This document shows, piece after piece, positions 38,048-49,604 of a stretch of 64,000 nt of DNA (the first letter of the stretch is position 1; every line of letters begins with the position of its first letter). The notes beneath the pieces were generated by a model that worked only from the letters and a program-made list of their open reading frames with translations, ran no database searches and was not told where the DNA came from. The stretch comes from Eleginops maclovinus. Lineage: Eukaryota; Chordata; Actinopteri; Perciformes; Eleginopidae. The position numbers were made by a program, and so were the translations under genes. The stretch spans positions 17,584,028 through 17,648,027 of the forward strand of contig NC_086356.1 in assembly GCF_036324505.1 (NCBI RefSeq), in the 5' to 3' direction.

Positions 38048-38070
38048 CCCCCCCCCCCCCCCCCCCCCCC
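38048..38070 (+). repeat. poly(C) tract, 23 bp
   Basis: Uninterrupted run of 23 C. On a plus-strand transcript it would be a C-rich tract. Homopolymer length may be imprecise in the assembly. Confidence 0.9.
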
Positions 38071-38530
38071 TCCTTGTTATTTAAATGTAAAAATATAATT
38101 TGCCATGCCCCCCTTTCTGTGTTTCTGTTGAGTGAATGTCACTCTGCTGCGGCTTGCTAAGTTTCCAACGGAGGTTGATGACAAAAAAAGTGAAATCAGA
38201 GGCTCTAATCATTCCCAGTTATCCCGCTCATTACAGTGCATCAACACTCCCTGATCGATCCCCCCGGTCTCCCAAACCTCCTATCTTTCTTACTGTGTAC
38301 CTCCTTAATTGCCTTAGCCTCTGCTGCCAATTCCTCCTCATTCCAAAGCTCCTAAATTCTGCTCCCAGCCCCCGACTCCCTGCCTCTTTATTGCTCCGCT
38401 TTTTCACCCCACTCTCAGTCCCAGCGCAGAACTAACTCTGTTTTTCTTTTTTTTCTTTTAGTTTTGGTGAAGTACTATAGATTGTTTTGCTGAATCTTGA
38501 TACTGTGTTTTAATGTTCTTGTCAACATTT

Positions 38531-38536
38531 AATAAA
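38531..38536 (+). terminator. fibcd1: candidate poly(A) signal AATAAA
   Basis: AATAAA within a T-rich context (CAACATTTAATAAACATTCA), followed within about 40-90 bp by GT-rich sequence (GAGTGTGGGGTTTT, GTCAGTGTGTTTGG) suited to cleavage. It is the best 3'-end candidate after the fibcd1 stop, but 3.3 kb away from it. Confidence 0.45.
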
Positions 38537-41500
38537 CATTCACATTTTATAAATGGGGAACATCTTGAAGAGTGTGGGGTTTTATCAGTGCATCTGTCAT
38601 GTCAGTGTGTTTGGTATTTGCTGAGGGAATGAACATTTGATAGACTTTTCCATGTAGAAAAGATAGCATCAAGGTAAATAAAAGACAGAAGAACATGCAG
38701 CCTGGTGAGAAAGGCAGCCTTTGCAGACCTATAATGTAAAAATGATTTTGGTTTTTATTGGCCATGAGAGTCTAGGTTTTATCTGCCAAGTTTTTGTGAT
38801 AAAATCCTAAGGTTTTCTGCCTCCAAAGCAATAGAAGTAATTGAATTGTAGTTGTGGAGCTCAAACATTTTTTTAGAAATGCCATTTTGAAAAGCATTAA
38901 CTTCCTTATACCACTTTACTGTAGACTCCCACTGTATAACGTTTTCTCTTATTAACACCAAAGAAATTATCTTTAAGGAAATTAAATTATTTCCCATTTT
39001 GCTTTATCTATCCGTGAGGTGCTGTTCACAATGAACAAGATTATACAGCGCCATTTCACACCTAGGAATCTGCAATATATTTAAATAGAATTGCCTTATT
39101 AATAAGGTAGGTGAAGATACCAGAGCAAATTAATTAGCTTTTAATTAGCTCAACCTTAAATCATGTACTATCTTAATTTCCACAGATAGTGCCTTGGCCC
39201 CGATGCATGGCAGCATGGGTGGAGTTTCTATGGGCCTGCTTTTTTATTGCAGTTTAGGGTAAGTATAAAGTGATATTTAAATGCATTTTGAATGCAGCCC
39301 ATACATAAACAGAGTACTGAGAAAATGACGCAATTGGTACTGGATGCTTGTGAGTGCTGCACGTTTTGTCATTTGATTATTATTATTTGATTATTTGCAT
39401 GTTTCTATATCATAAATAATAATGACTAACCTTTCCCTGAGCGGATTAAGATCAGAGGATCACAGGATGTTAACTAATGAAAGACATTCAGCATACATGC
39501 AAAAACTAAGCGGTCATTTGATCTTCGATAATAATGAAAAAATGGCATTAGTTCAGCTTTAATGCTGGAGCTGTAACTCAACATGGCAAATAAACCCATA
39601 TCAGAGGTCTCTGGTTACTATGTACAATATGAAACCCACCAATCAGAATCAAGGATTACTGCTACAGTATTTCAAAACAGTGATCTACAATGGAAATAGC
39701 CTGAAGCAAGCCTTTAGAGAATGTGCTGGGGGTAAGAATGATATCAATTATTTATATTCCATCATTTTACGAAAAAAATCTAAGGGATAATAAACTTTAC
39801 ATTTTCTTTTCCATCCTGACTCCAGACAGGGTTGCTAACAAATAGCAGGTAGCCGGTAGAACTCATCATTAATGGAAACATGTTCAATGAAATGAGATGC
39901 TGGATATTAATTTCAAAGGCAGCTGCTTCAGGACTCCCAGCAGTGATCAGTTCAATGTTGTGAACTGCGTTCATCACTGTAGACTCTTTAAACAACTTCA
40001 AAAGACCTGATAAGCTGTCTCACTATTGTTTCAGTAAGTAATGAAGTGAAGTAGTGAAGTGTCCTGTGATATGAAGATAATAATACACATATTCAACATC
40101 ACACAGAGTCCTGCCGGATATGAAAATGTGCTCTAAACTTAGGGAACATAACAACTAACTAACAATGTATACTCACCATTGAAGTGTTTTCATTGTTTTT
40201 GTGAAAATGTTAGTATTAGAATGTTCTCCACATCTAAAGGTTGAAAATGCTCATCCTATTCTGGTATGTATAAAAGGTATAATTCTCCCTCTTTTTTAAG
40301 TCTTGCTTCACTGATTTTACTGATACTAACTGCTTTTACTGTTACTCAAACTATACAGATGACTGATTTCATCTTATTTTCATATTTAATACACCTCTCT
40401 GTTGTAAATCCAGAGAGATCTCAGAGCCGGCTGATAATTAGCTTTACGAGCTACTATCCAGGAACACCACTGTTAGGTCTTCTCTTGCGGGGTAACTCAA
40501 ATGAATCCCAATGCTTCTTAAGATTCGTAGGCGTTTCGAAGTCCAAGACAATGCAACTTGTCACTGATCAAATTTGGATAGTCTGTATGTGGCCACAAGC
40601 CAAGCCAATATGGTGCATCTGCTAATTGCCTGGAAGGAGTGCCAGTCATGGTCAGGAGGGTAAAAGTTAACATCGGGGACGGGTGCCAGCCGTGTGATCT
40701 AGCTCTCATAGTTCACGAGACAGCAAATGATGTCAGTGACTCAGTTCCAATCTCTGTAGAGCCAATACATGCACCAGGCATTAAAGTGTGTTCCTGACAC
40801 TGTGTGTGTGCGATCTACTTCAAAGCGGAGAATTGGCCGCAAATATGTTGTTTGCTATGTGGAACGTGTCAATTGCTTTTAAATACCATTCCAACTCCTC
40901 AAACAGACTTCCGTTAAGGAAGTATGATACATCACCGGTGTACTATCTGTGCGATATATTACTCATTTAGTAAGTGATTCATTTTAACAAGGTTATTTAA
41001 GCCTGTGTTTGTTCCAGCGTTAAAGGACTATTTTGACACATTGACAACAGGGAGTCCTTGCATTAGGGGAGAAATAATTCCAGTACATATTAATACACCC
41101 AAGCCCCCGCTAACAGCCCTATACTTAGAGCTAATTGTGGCACACTGGGGTGGTCACACTTGGATTGAAGTATCACACAATGCAGAAAACTCCTTTTTGA
41201 AATTACATGTATTAAGAGGCATGTTGTCTAGCTTTAGGTTCTCTGTTTGTGAAAGGAAACTGAAATACATGTCTACTTTACTCGTTTCCAAACCTACTGT
41301 AAACTTGAGATGCTATGCTAATTGACTCTCAACTCCAGCTTACAGTTAAAGTTTGGATATCTTCATCCAACACGAAAGCAGATAAGTGTGTTTCCTAAAA
41401 TGTCAGACTTTAATCGTGAATGTTATCAGCAGAGAAAATGCAGGGGGGGATGTGGCAGCTGCTCATTGTTTGCTACCTTTTCTTATTTCCCTTTTATGTT

Positions 41501-43574
41501 ATTCATTTAAGCTAATTGTCATATTTCAGCTTAATTGATTGGAGGGTGATTCAGATCACTTTTTGGCTCCTGATTACGAATTGAGAGGAGCTTGATGTGT
41601 TTCTCCTCTTGGCCAATCAGGGTGTTGAACACAAAGGGATTTCTGATCATTCCTTGTCTTAATGCAACCTAATTTCAGCAAATATCGTCATCCAGAAACT
41701 ATTTTTGCTCTTCTGAGACTTCTGAGCTGTCTTTCCTTTTCTGATTGGGTTTGATTTGACTGAATCCTAGATGGTGTAATTATTTTCCGAAACAGCTTTC
41801 TACAAGTCCATGCTTCAGGGTAGATTTTTGGTTCTACTGATGCAAGAGGTTTTACCTAACGCCCGCAGGCTTTTTGTTGTTATTTGATTAATTTAATCAA
41901 AACCCCACTAACATTGATGAGAAATTTATATATTATTTAAGAGGATTTGTTGTAATATTAAATAGGATCGTTTTCATTGTGAAAACACTTTTGAGATTAA
42001 AGTAAATATATTTTAATTTGTATGCAGATTGGGGATGTGTTTTATGCTTCTTACTGATTAGCAGAAATCTGCCAAATAAGGGTTGCCACAGGGAAGCTAG
42101 ATCAAGACTGGTAGATGAAAACCTCACCAAAACACAGGTAAACTCAAGAGATGCCGGGCTTGTATGAACATATTTTGTTTTAGGTATGAAGACTTGTTGG
42201 ATGCTGAGTAAGAATCCTCTGCTCCACCTCTGCCTCACACCTCTGGGTTTATTAGCATTTCCTTTCAGCATGCCAGCAGGGGAAGCTTTCAGATTACCGC
42301 AGAGCCGTGAAAACCAACTAAACACCTGACTGAAAGAAAGCATTGTAGGAGTTCAGGCAGAGCACAAGATGTCATGCTTTTCTAATCTATCAGTTAAATC
42401 CTACACACACCAATCTCCATCCGTGTGTTTAGATGACTTGCTGTTCACTGATTGTTGCTCTGTAAACCGCTGTAACCCCATTTAGCTCTAAAGTAAATCC
42501 TTGTTCCCACCTCCCCCAGTCTTTATCTGATACAGTCTAACCAGTGGCTCTGACACCGATAACACTGTACTGTTGTTGCGCTGGCTGTGCTCTGTGAACA
42601 CCCGTGGGGGGATTTGCATTACAGCCTGGCTGCATGCTTGGGAAGGCAGGGGGCAGCTTACTGCAGATACATGAATATCAAATGGAGTTAATGTGTGTTG
42701 CTTTAGAGGGTTTGGTATATTGACTGGCATGTTAGTGATGGAGTTTACTTAATCCTAAACCGTAAGTAAGGTAACCCGAAACCTAACCTAAAAATGAGAT
42801 ATATGTTTTTTGTTGTGTTTAAAGCTGCTGCATCACACACCACACCACACATAAAACCTCAGGATCTGCATATGCACGTGTAAGATCATACATATGTCAT
42901 GCATATCATGCAGTAAAGTGCTTAAAACAATACAGTGCCGACAGAAGACTAAGCCAGCTTTTCTTTTCTCCTTTTTTATTTGTGATTAGTAAGTGCATTT
43001 CCAACATATTGAGTAATGACCTCTCAATGACTGCCTTAGTGATTTGAAGGAACTTGCAAAACATCAGAGATATGTGTGTGTGTGGACCGGAACATTTATT
43101 GCTGTCCCTGAAGTGTGGACCTGTTTGTGCGTTTGCACTAAAATCTCAATTCATCGCATTTCTTTGTTCTTTATTGTCACTTTGAGGGGACATTCATTGA
43201 ATTGGTTGATTTAATCACACTCTCCTCTGTGCGTGAAAGTAACCCATATCAACCTGCTTCAGTGTGTCCTTCAAGTGACTGCAGTAGTACAGACATATTT
43301 CAATAGAGATAATGCACGTCCCTAAAAGTCAATATTTTTCTGTAGGTGGTTCTCATATCTTACTCATATATTATATCTCATATATTACTTCCAAGCCACT
43401 CTCTTCCTTTTAGAAAGAAAGTACAAATGTGTGTTCTGTTTTTCTTTTCTTTAAGCAAACACAGATGTAAGCAATCTTCACTGTACTACTGTAGGCAGTT
43501 TAACATGCAAACAAAAAAAATAATAATTAAGCCACATTTATGCAAAATTGGGACGAATTGAATGTACAACTGGA

Positions 43575-44141
43575 CCAACAACAGATGTACTTACATATGT
43601 GTCCCATTTGTGTAAAGAGATACGGAAAGTTTGAGGATAAAATATCCTCTCTCTTTTTGTTCTGATCCATCTTTATAAAAACCTGTCTGAAAATGAGCTC
43701 ATCAGATTGTGGCTACTTTGTGATGTCACAATGTTTTTTGGGTTGTGCAACCATTAGCCCCTAACAAACCAAGGTAACACCCACCCACCTTATCACCTGA
43801 ATCTCCTCCTAGAGCACCATTGTGTTTCTTTTAACCAATCTTCTCACAGAGGGGCGTGGCCAGCAGCAGCTCATTAGCATTTGTATTTATTTATTTATTT
43901 AATTGGTAGGGACAGTGCTCATTGATTAACAGACAAATTGCTGTAAATAAGCCAGAGTTAGCTGCTATGCTAATTTCCATCTGTTGTCCCTCAACACAGG
44001 GACACAACACAAAGCTACAGACACAGAATCAGCACTTTTGGAACAGGGCTGAAACAGAGGGGTATGCTACAATGATCAGAGACATGCTTTCTATATATCT
44101 GAGACCTATAATGTATTGTTGAATATAATAGGGACCTTTAA
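43575..44141 (+). mobile_element. TTAA-type MITE, family B copy 2 (longer form)
   Basis: The right end, ATATAATAGGGACCTTTAAA, matches the right end of the element at 15860-16151. ACATATGTGTCCCATTTGTG near 43590 matches that copy's left part. The interior includes TTTGTGATGTCACAATG, GAGGGGCGTGGCCAGCAGC and CTCATTAGCATTTG, which the shorter copy lacks. The canonical left terminus AGGTCCCC is not seen, so this copy is 5'-eroded. A TTTA-rich tract (43881-43900) lies inside. Confidence 0.6.
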
Positions 44142-44589
44142 AACCTTCCTTGTAAGTATTGTTATCTTTTAATATTGCAACTCTGTCTGGATCTACAGTA
44201 GTTTTGCAGTTGGAGCCACAGAGACCCCTCTTTAGTATTTCTTGATGTAAGTGTCACCATCGCTCCATGTCACCCGCCTTGCTTGGACAGCTGATAGTGT
44301 ACGGAGAGAAAAGGATCTGTCGTCCGCACACATGGGAAATGATGGTAAAGAGTTGCTGTCTGTTTGAGAAATGTCTAGTCTAACACAATAACATCAGCTC
44401 ATTCCCACTTAACTAACCTGAATCCTGAAGCCACTTACCAAACCATTTTAGCATTTCTAACTCATGAAACTTGGGATTGATCAGTTGTTTATCAGACTAA
44501 ATTATCCCTCTCTGTACACATTTACATCTCACAGATAGCATAAACAAGCAATGTATTTGCGTTCCTATAGTGCAGCAGCAGATATTGCT

Positions 44590-44612
44590 TTTTTTAGGGC
44601 CCCTTTAAATGA
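44590..44612 (+). repeat. lone MITE-like right terminus
   Basis: TTTTTTAGGGCCCCTTTAAA resembles the right end of the TTAA-type MITEs, but I find no matching left end or body nearby. It may be a relic or a chance match. Confidence 0.3.
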
Positions 44613-45069
44613 ATAACAAACAGTTATTCTGATTATTAACCATTTTAAGAAAATGTTTCCCTTGAGTGTAAATTATTATAATAGATAAGCAGATCCACAG
44701 CTGGGGTGTGCCTTAGAAGAGTTTCAGCAATTCAGAGATTTGATGAAAATATTATTTTATTAAATAAATGATGTATTGACCCATGTCACTGCTTAATTTT
44801 GTTATTGTGCATATGATGTATGTCATCTCTCTTTTATTGTATTACAAACAAGTTTATGTTTATTCTGTTTCAAATCCAAGACCTATTCAGGCGATTATGT
44901 GAATCACACTATGAAAATCCATTTTCCCATTAGACTGTACTGTAATGAAAGGTACTATGTAGACATGAAATTCAATGTCTGTCTCTGATTAATGATGGTT
45001 CTTTGCACCACACTGAAGTTATCTCCTGAAGTAAATGACTTCAGTTGTTGACAACACAAAAGACCAAAT

Positions 45070-45076
45070 TATAAAA
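45070..45076 (+). promoter_or_regulatory. candidate TATA box
   Basis: TATAAAA in the context CCAAATTATAAAACAGC, about 30 bp before a GC-richer stretch that ends at a strong splice donor (45446/45447). Its placement fits a core promoter, but this rests on motif and position only. Confidence 0.3.
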
Positions 45077-45099
45077 CAGCAGAAAGGTTTTTCTCTGTC

Positions 45100-45446
45100 A
45101 AAGAATTCATTCCACCTGTGTCCATTAAATGTTCCCAGCAGAAAGAGCCAACCACCCTGACCCTGTAGATGAGCATCAAACTGAACCTCCCGAACAAAGG
45201 AGTCTGAGACAGCCTGCCTCCGACCCTCGCTGTCCCATCAGACATGCAACCACAATCAGGAACCTTTCGCAGGGTCCGGCTTTGGCAGCAACAGGGACAA
45301 ACACTATAACCGAAAAACACTCACAGCAGCAGTGACATGGAGAGGCAGGCTGAGCAACTGAGTCATTCATTTCAAATGAGTGCTCGGACATGGAGAAGGA
45401 CAGAGAGGAGCAGAGCCATGCAGGAGGAGGGATCGCACAGAGAAAG
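45100..45446 (+). ncRNA. candidate first exon of an unidentified transcript
   Basis: GC-richer than its surroundings, preceded by a TATA-like box and ended by AGAAAG|GTGAGCAG, a near-consensus donor. An ATG at 45390 opens ATGGAGAAGGACAGAGAGGA, giving MEKDREEQSHAGGGIAQRK up to the donor, but no continuing coding exon could be joined. It could be a 5' UTR with a short coding start, or an lncRNA exon. The start point is a guess. Confidence 0.3.
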
Positions 45447-45895
45447 GTGAGCAGAGTTCCACATGATGCATGTGAGAAGTTGTCTGGTGTTGTGACAGCC
45501 ATGGAGTGTGTACGTGGGCTGCTATATAACTTGTGTTGTCATGACTTTTTTATAAATGCAGGCTATGATCAGCTCTGAGCGACTTTATGAACCAGACTGA
45601 TGCCGGTTCTGTTTGTTTCACTCGTTCAAGACATGTTTTTCATACTTTTAGACACTTTATTGAACCAGTCCTATGAAGTTTGACGGAAGGAAAACACAAA
45701 GAGTCCAGGAGGAAGGTGAACCCACAACCTTCAGACAGTACAAACATCTCTCTACCGGCAAAACTATATCTGAACTCCTTATCAACTTGTCTCAATGGAA
45801 ACTTGTTTCAGCCTTAAATATAAACTTAGTTTCTGTGCAGGTTGATGAAGGTGAAGTTACTGCAGGTTCAGTCTGATCGTCTTTCTCTCTTTAAG

Positions 45896-45964
45896 GCCAA
45901 GGACTGAAGGACTGAGACTGACGTCCCAGAGAGCCAGGATCGAATCAGACTGAGACGACCTGAG
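45896..45964 (+). ncRNA. candidate second, untranslated exon
   Basis: 69 bp between a good acceptor (TCTTTCTCTCTTTAAG) and a consensus donor (CTGAG|GTAAGT). All three forward frames contain a stop within it, so it cannot be an internal coding exon. It may be a 5' UTR or lncRNA exon paired with the candidate at 45100-45446. The donor lies 29 bp from the hAT-like element that begins at 45994. Confidence 0.35.
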
Positions 45965-45985
45965 GTAAGTCATATAGGAGTGTGT

Positions 45986-47152
45986 GTGATGAACAGTGAT
46001 GGGCAAGTTACTTCCCACATGTAATACAGTACATATTACTTATTACTGTCTTTTTAAAGTAATAAGTTACATTACATTATTACTGTCTCTGAACTGTAAT
46101 GCGTTACACTACTTTTGCGTTGCTTTGAGTTACTTTCACCAAAAATAACTGCAAAAGTTTGGCTTTAAATGCTGAAATGTAGTTTATTGCAGCTCATTAA
46201 TTAAAGCTATCTATGGCAGTATGCTGAAATTAAACTCATGCTCTGTTTAAGTGGGCTGAATAATATGTGATACCGGTAACATCACGTCTCTGTGTGTTAT
46301 TAATAACATGTTAGTGGAGCCTCTGCACGGCCCTGTGACCTGCTGTATATGAACGAGTCTCTATGGCAACGTTCGCTCACCTTGTCATTGGTGTGTTAAC
46401 GGGATTTGGCTGACAAGCTTTCTGAAAGCCGGCGATTCCACAGCTGACCGAGATTGCATTTCTTCAACACTCCGCCACGAGTCTCTGAACTTCTTCTAGA
46501 AAGTGACCTTCTGTTAAATTCGGCCTGCGCGCACTCCTGTCTTCTTTCTGTTTCTGCAGCCCTCTTAACCAATAGTAAACATGCTTACTGACTTACTGTT
46601 CTACCTGCACAATTATTTCTCTGGTGTCGGAATGTCTCGCAGTGTTTGTGAATTCTTAAAAACAAAACACCACATCAGCAGTGGCTCAGTCAGTAGGGGC
46701 TTGGACTGAGAATCGTAGGGTCGCTGGTTCAAGTCCCCAAACAGACTTGAAATAAGGAAAGTGGACTACTACTTGGAGAGGTCCCAGTTCACCTCCTAGG
46801 CCCTGCTGTGGTGCCCTTGAGCAAGGCACCGGACACCTCCAATCCCCCTTCCCCATTCCCCGGGCGCTGCACAATAGCTGCCCACTGCTCCTAGTACTAG
46901 GATGGGTTAAATGCAGAGGACCAATTTCACCGTGTGTGCTCTGCTGTGTGCATATATGTGACTAATAAAGAGGGCTTCATCCTCCGATTCTATCTATTGT
47001 GTTGTAACTGCGTTACTGAGAATTGTAACGGGTATTATATTACCCAAATTTCAGAAGTAATGCGTTATATTACTGCGTTACAGCAAAAGGTAATACATTA
47101 CTGTAACTCTGTTACTTTTGTAACACGTTACACCAACACTGCTGGTGATGAA
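45986..47152. mobile_element. hAT-like non-autonomous element with 8-bp target duplication
   Basis: The element spans 45994-47144, flanked by perfect GTGATGAA duplications at 45986-45993 and 47145-47152. The left end CAGTGATGGGCAAGTTACTT and the right end, read inverted as CAGTGTTGG after three extra bases, are imperfect inverted repeats. Both ends are rich in GTAA/TTAC motifs, a hallmark of this fish repeat type. An 8-bp duplication and CAGTG termini fit the hAT superfamily. It has no transposase coding. It carries a SINE (46676-46997) that accounts for part of its length. Confidence 0.75.
46676..46997 (+). mobile_element. tRNA-derived SINE, copy 2, nested in the hAT-like element
   Basis: Same family as 29526-29863. 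Box A-like GTGGCTCAGTCAGTAGGGG starts at 46681, and a perfect box B-like GGTTCAAGTCC lies at 46726-46736. It ends in a short TCTATCTATT tail. The hAT-like sequence continues on both sides, so the SINE came later. Minus-strand and plus-strand open frames here are repeat-derived. Confidence 0.88.
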
Positions 47153-47379
47153 TGTGTATTGGGTTCTGAAATAGATTTTTTTTAAAACATTTTCAACTTG
47201 CACGTTTCCACCGTTGTCCAAAACCAAGATTTCATCTTGCAAATATTGTGAATTTTGGCAGATTTTGTCATGTCTTTACATTATCTGCAATGGCTGAGTC
47301 TGCTGGATGTTTACCTGACTCTGGAGGTGAAAGATGGTCTGTTCATGTGACGTTCACCTGTGTATAACGTAGTAAACAG

Positions 47380-48241
47380 TTAACCAGCCTTATTAGGGCT
47401 TAAACATTTCCAGGTTCATATTTGTATTCTGCGCCTCTCCTGGGTCATGTCTATCCATCCATCCATCTTCTCCCGCTTTTCCGTCAGGGTCGCGGAGGTA
47501 ACAGCTCCAGCAGAGAGCCCCAAACTTTCCTTTCCCTGGCCACATCAACCAGCTCTGACTGGGGGATTCCAAGGCGCTCCCAGGCCAGAGAAGAGATATA
47601 ATCCCTCCACCTGGTCCTAGGTCTACCCCTCGGTCTCTTCCCAGCTGGACGTGCCTGGAACACCTCCCTAGGGAGGCGCCCAGGTGTCATCCTCACTAGG
47701 TGCCCGAACCACCTCAACTGGCTCCTTTCAACGCAAAGGAGCAGCGGTTCTACTCCGAGTCCCTCCCGGATGACTGAACTTCTCACCTTATCCCTAAGGG
47801 AGATGCCAGCCACCCTGCGGAGAAATCCCATTTTGGCCGCTTGTATCCGCAATCTCGTTCTTTCGGTCATGACTCCCTGCTTTAATGTCCAGAAAGCTCT
47901 TTATTTTTCTCATACTGCCTGTGCTGCAGCACCTCTTTTCACCCTCTGTCTGAAACCAGAGCCCAGTTTGCTCTGATTGGTTAGCTGGCTGGCTATGTTG
48001 TGATTGGCCGCTTAGAGATGTCCCACCTCTTAGCCTATCACCTACAATGTGTTGGATAGCTTGCCAATAGCAGCGCGAGTGTTCCTTGATGTCACTATGA
48101 TAGGGAAGTAAACAAAGGAGTCCAATGGAGGCATTCAGGCCAAGGGGGAACGTTGGGATTTTGCAGACCATTTATATGCACAAAAACCTATATAACACAC
48201 TATATGAAAGGGAAAACCCCGCAGGGCATTATAGGGCCCCT
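47380..48241 (-). mobile_element. TTAA-type MITE, family A copy 4, split by a LINE
   Basis: Inverted relative to the other family A copies. Its body lies at 47874-48241 (landmarks TGGTTAGCTGGCTGG, TTTGTTTACTTCC inverted, GGGAAAACCCC) and its other end at 47380-47443 (ACATTTCCAGGTTCATATTT inverted). The two parts join exactly around the LINE insertion at 47452-47865. The outer termini are eroded. A 125-residue open frame on the minus strand spans the MITE and is not a gene. Confidence 0.75.
47444..47873 (-). mobile_element. Rex3/RTE-like LINE 3' fragment with target duplication
   Basis: The minus strand encodes the C-terminal region of a LINE ORF2, including FLRRVAGISLRDKVRSS, LRWFGHLVRMTPGRLP and RGRPRTRWRDYISSLAWERL, and stopping at LLELLPPRP (ORF end 47484). 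The 3' end reads GCGGGAGAAGATGGATGGAT on the minus strand, the GATG-type tail reported for Rex3 elements. Flanking copies GTCATGTC (47444-47451) and GTCATGAC (47866-47873) form a target duplication with one mismatch. It is 5'-truncated, with no RT catalytic motif. The ATG that appears to start the frame is target DNA. The Rex3 label is inferred from the tail and from memory of the family. Confidence 0.75.
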
Positions 48242-48249
48242 ATGGGAGA

Positions 48250-49470
48250 TAACATATGATAAATTCAAGGCTTCCCTTCTAGCTGATAAAATGTGCTGCA
48301 GTGCCATAAAGGCTGCCCTATATGCTAGAAAACGTCTACAGGCTGGTGCTTAACTGCATGCAGCTGGCATTTAAATTACCACTGCCCACCTCAAGCAAGG
48401 GAAACTAGTTATTGAAAAAGAAAAAGAAGGCCTTACAAAAATCTCTCATGTGAAATTACCAAAATGCAGCAGTCGAAGTTAAAACTGAAAAAATGTGTTT
48501 TCAATTCCTATGGCGGTGTTGTGTATGGTGGTATTAATTCAGTCAGAGAGTAGTCACTTATCACCAAGACTTCCTTATATGGTGTTGCAACATTGTTTCT
48601 TTATTAAATATGTACCACTGTTTTTAGAGCAAGAACGGCAAAATAATTCAGTATACTGTACATCAAATCTTGCAACTCTGTGCAGGAACTCATTGCAGCT
48701 CCCCTTCTTTGATTGATGAAGGGGAAATTCTTCAGGCCAGGTATTCCTGTCTCCCGGCTGCAGGAGCTCCATCTCCCTGTGGCATGTGACGGTATTGTGC
48801 GTTAAGCTAATTGATGGTGCTGGCAGGTGGAAGGTCCCACTGGGGGCTGTGGGTCCAATATTCCACCTGACAGACCGAGGCAGAGGTAACCTGATACCTG
48901 CTTATTACTGGTGACACCTCACAAATATGGAGCAGTGGCTAATAACCAGGCAGACCCCAAGAGAGCCTGTGATGGGAGGATGTTGGGGAGCGGAGAGTGA
49001 GGATACGGCTCACAGGCTTTTATTGAAATTACACAAAGGGATCTGGCTTACGCTTTGGGATACACGGGACTATCTAGGTGTACATGTAATATCAAACCTC
49101 ATCTCTGTCCTGTGCCAGCGCAGGATAAAAGACGGTACATATTGACACAAGTCTTTTGAGCGTAAAAAGAGCATCCGTCATGACTGTGGAGATGGACACC
49201 TTTAAAATAGTGACACAAGAAATAAAAATCAGTACTTACTAAAGCTTTTCTGTCTTCTTTTTTGTCAGTGTAGAGTAGACTTGTTTCTTTCTGTGTTGGT
49301 AGTAAACAGTCATTTGAATCTGTATTAATAGCAAAAAGGTGTGTTAGTTAGCAATCTAAATCCTAAAACCTAATAGGGGCGAAAATACATAATGCAACAA
49401 CATAATGACAATGTGAGTTCAATTACTTTCTTTATGTGTATTACTGTATAGCGTCACCACCTTCATTTAG
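48250..49470. other. intergenic DNA without recognised genes
   Basis: No domain, RNA gene or repeat family recognised. Short open frames on both strands are of the size expected by chance. GCTAATTGATGGTGCTGGCA near 48806 looks well preserved but cannot be judged without comparison. Confidence 0.5.
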
Positions 49471-49474
49471 ACTA

Positions 49475-49600
49475 AAATATCCAAACAAATATTGGATGGA
49501 TTGACAAGACATTCATTTATCCGCGGGGTATAAAGGATATGAGGATACTTCATTTGGCGCTCCTGTTACCTCTCCTTTAGGGCCAGCAAGATATGTTTTT
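49475..49600 (-). repeat. fragment of dispersed fish repeat
   Basis: CAAATATTGGATGGATTGAC and CATTCATTTATCCGC, followed by a gap and CTCCTTTAGGGCCAGCA, is an inverted, degraded relative of the family at 21280-21480. It is immediately followed by a hAT-like left end at 49605. Confidence 0.4.
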
Positions 49601-49604
49601 TACT

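Larger units (their letters stand above)
38551..45060. other. intergenic DNA without recognised genes
   Basis: AT-rich sequence with only short open frames. The only element recognised is the family B MITE ending at 44141, plus a lone MITE-like terminus near 44595. Homeodomain-type TAATTA motifs cluster around 39130-39180 (AATTAATTAGCTTTTAATTA), which could mark a regulatory element, but such motifs are frequent in AT-rich DNA. Confidence 0.6.

Noticed and set aside
38136..38435. 99-residue Ser/Pro/Leu-rich frame
   Set aside because: Lies in the probable fibcd1 3' UTR, is low in complexity and has no homology I recognise.
47794..48171. 125-residue minus-strand protein
   Set aside because: Lies within the family A MITE and crosses into the LINE; no domain.
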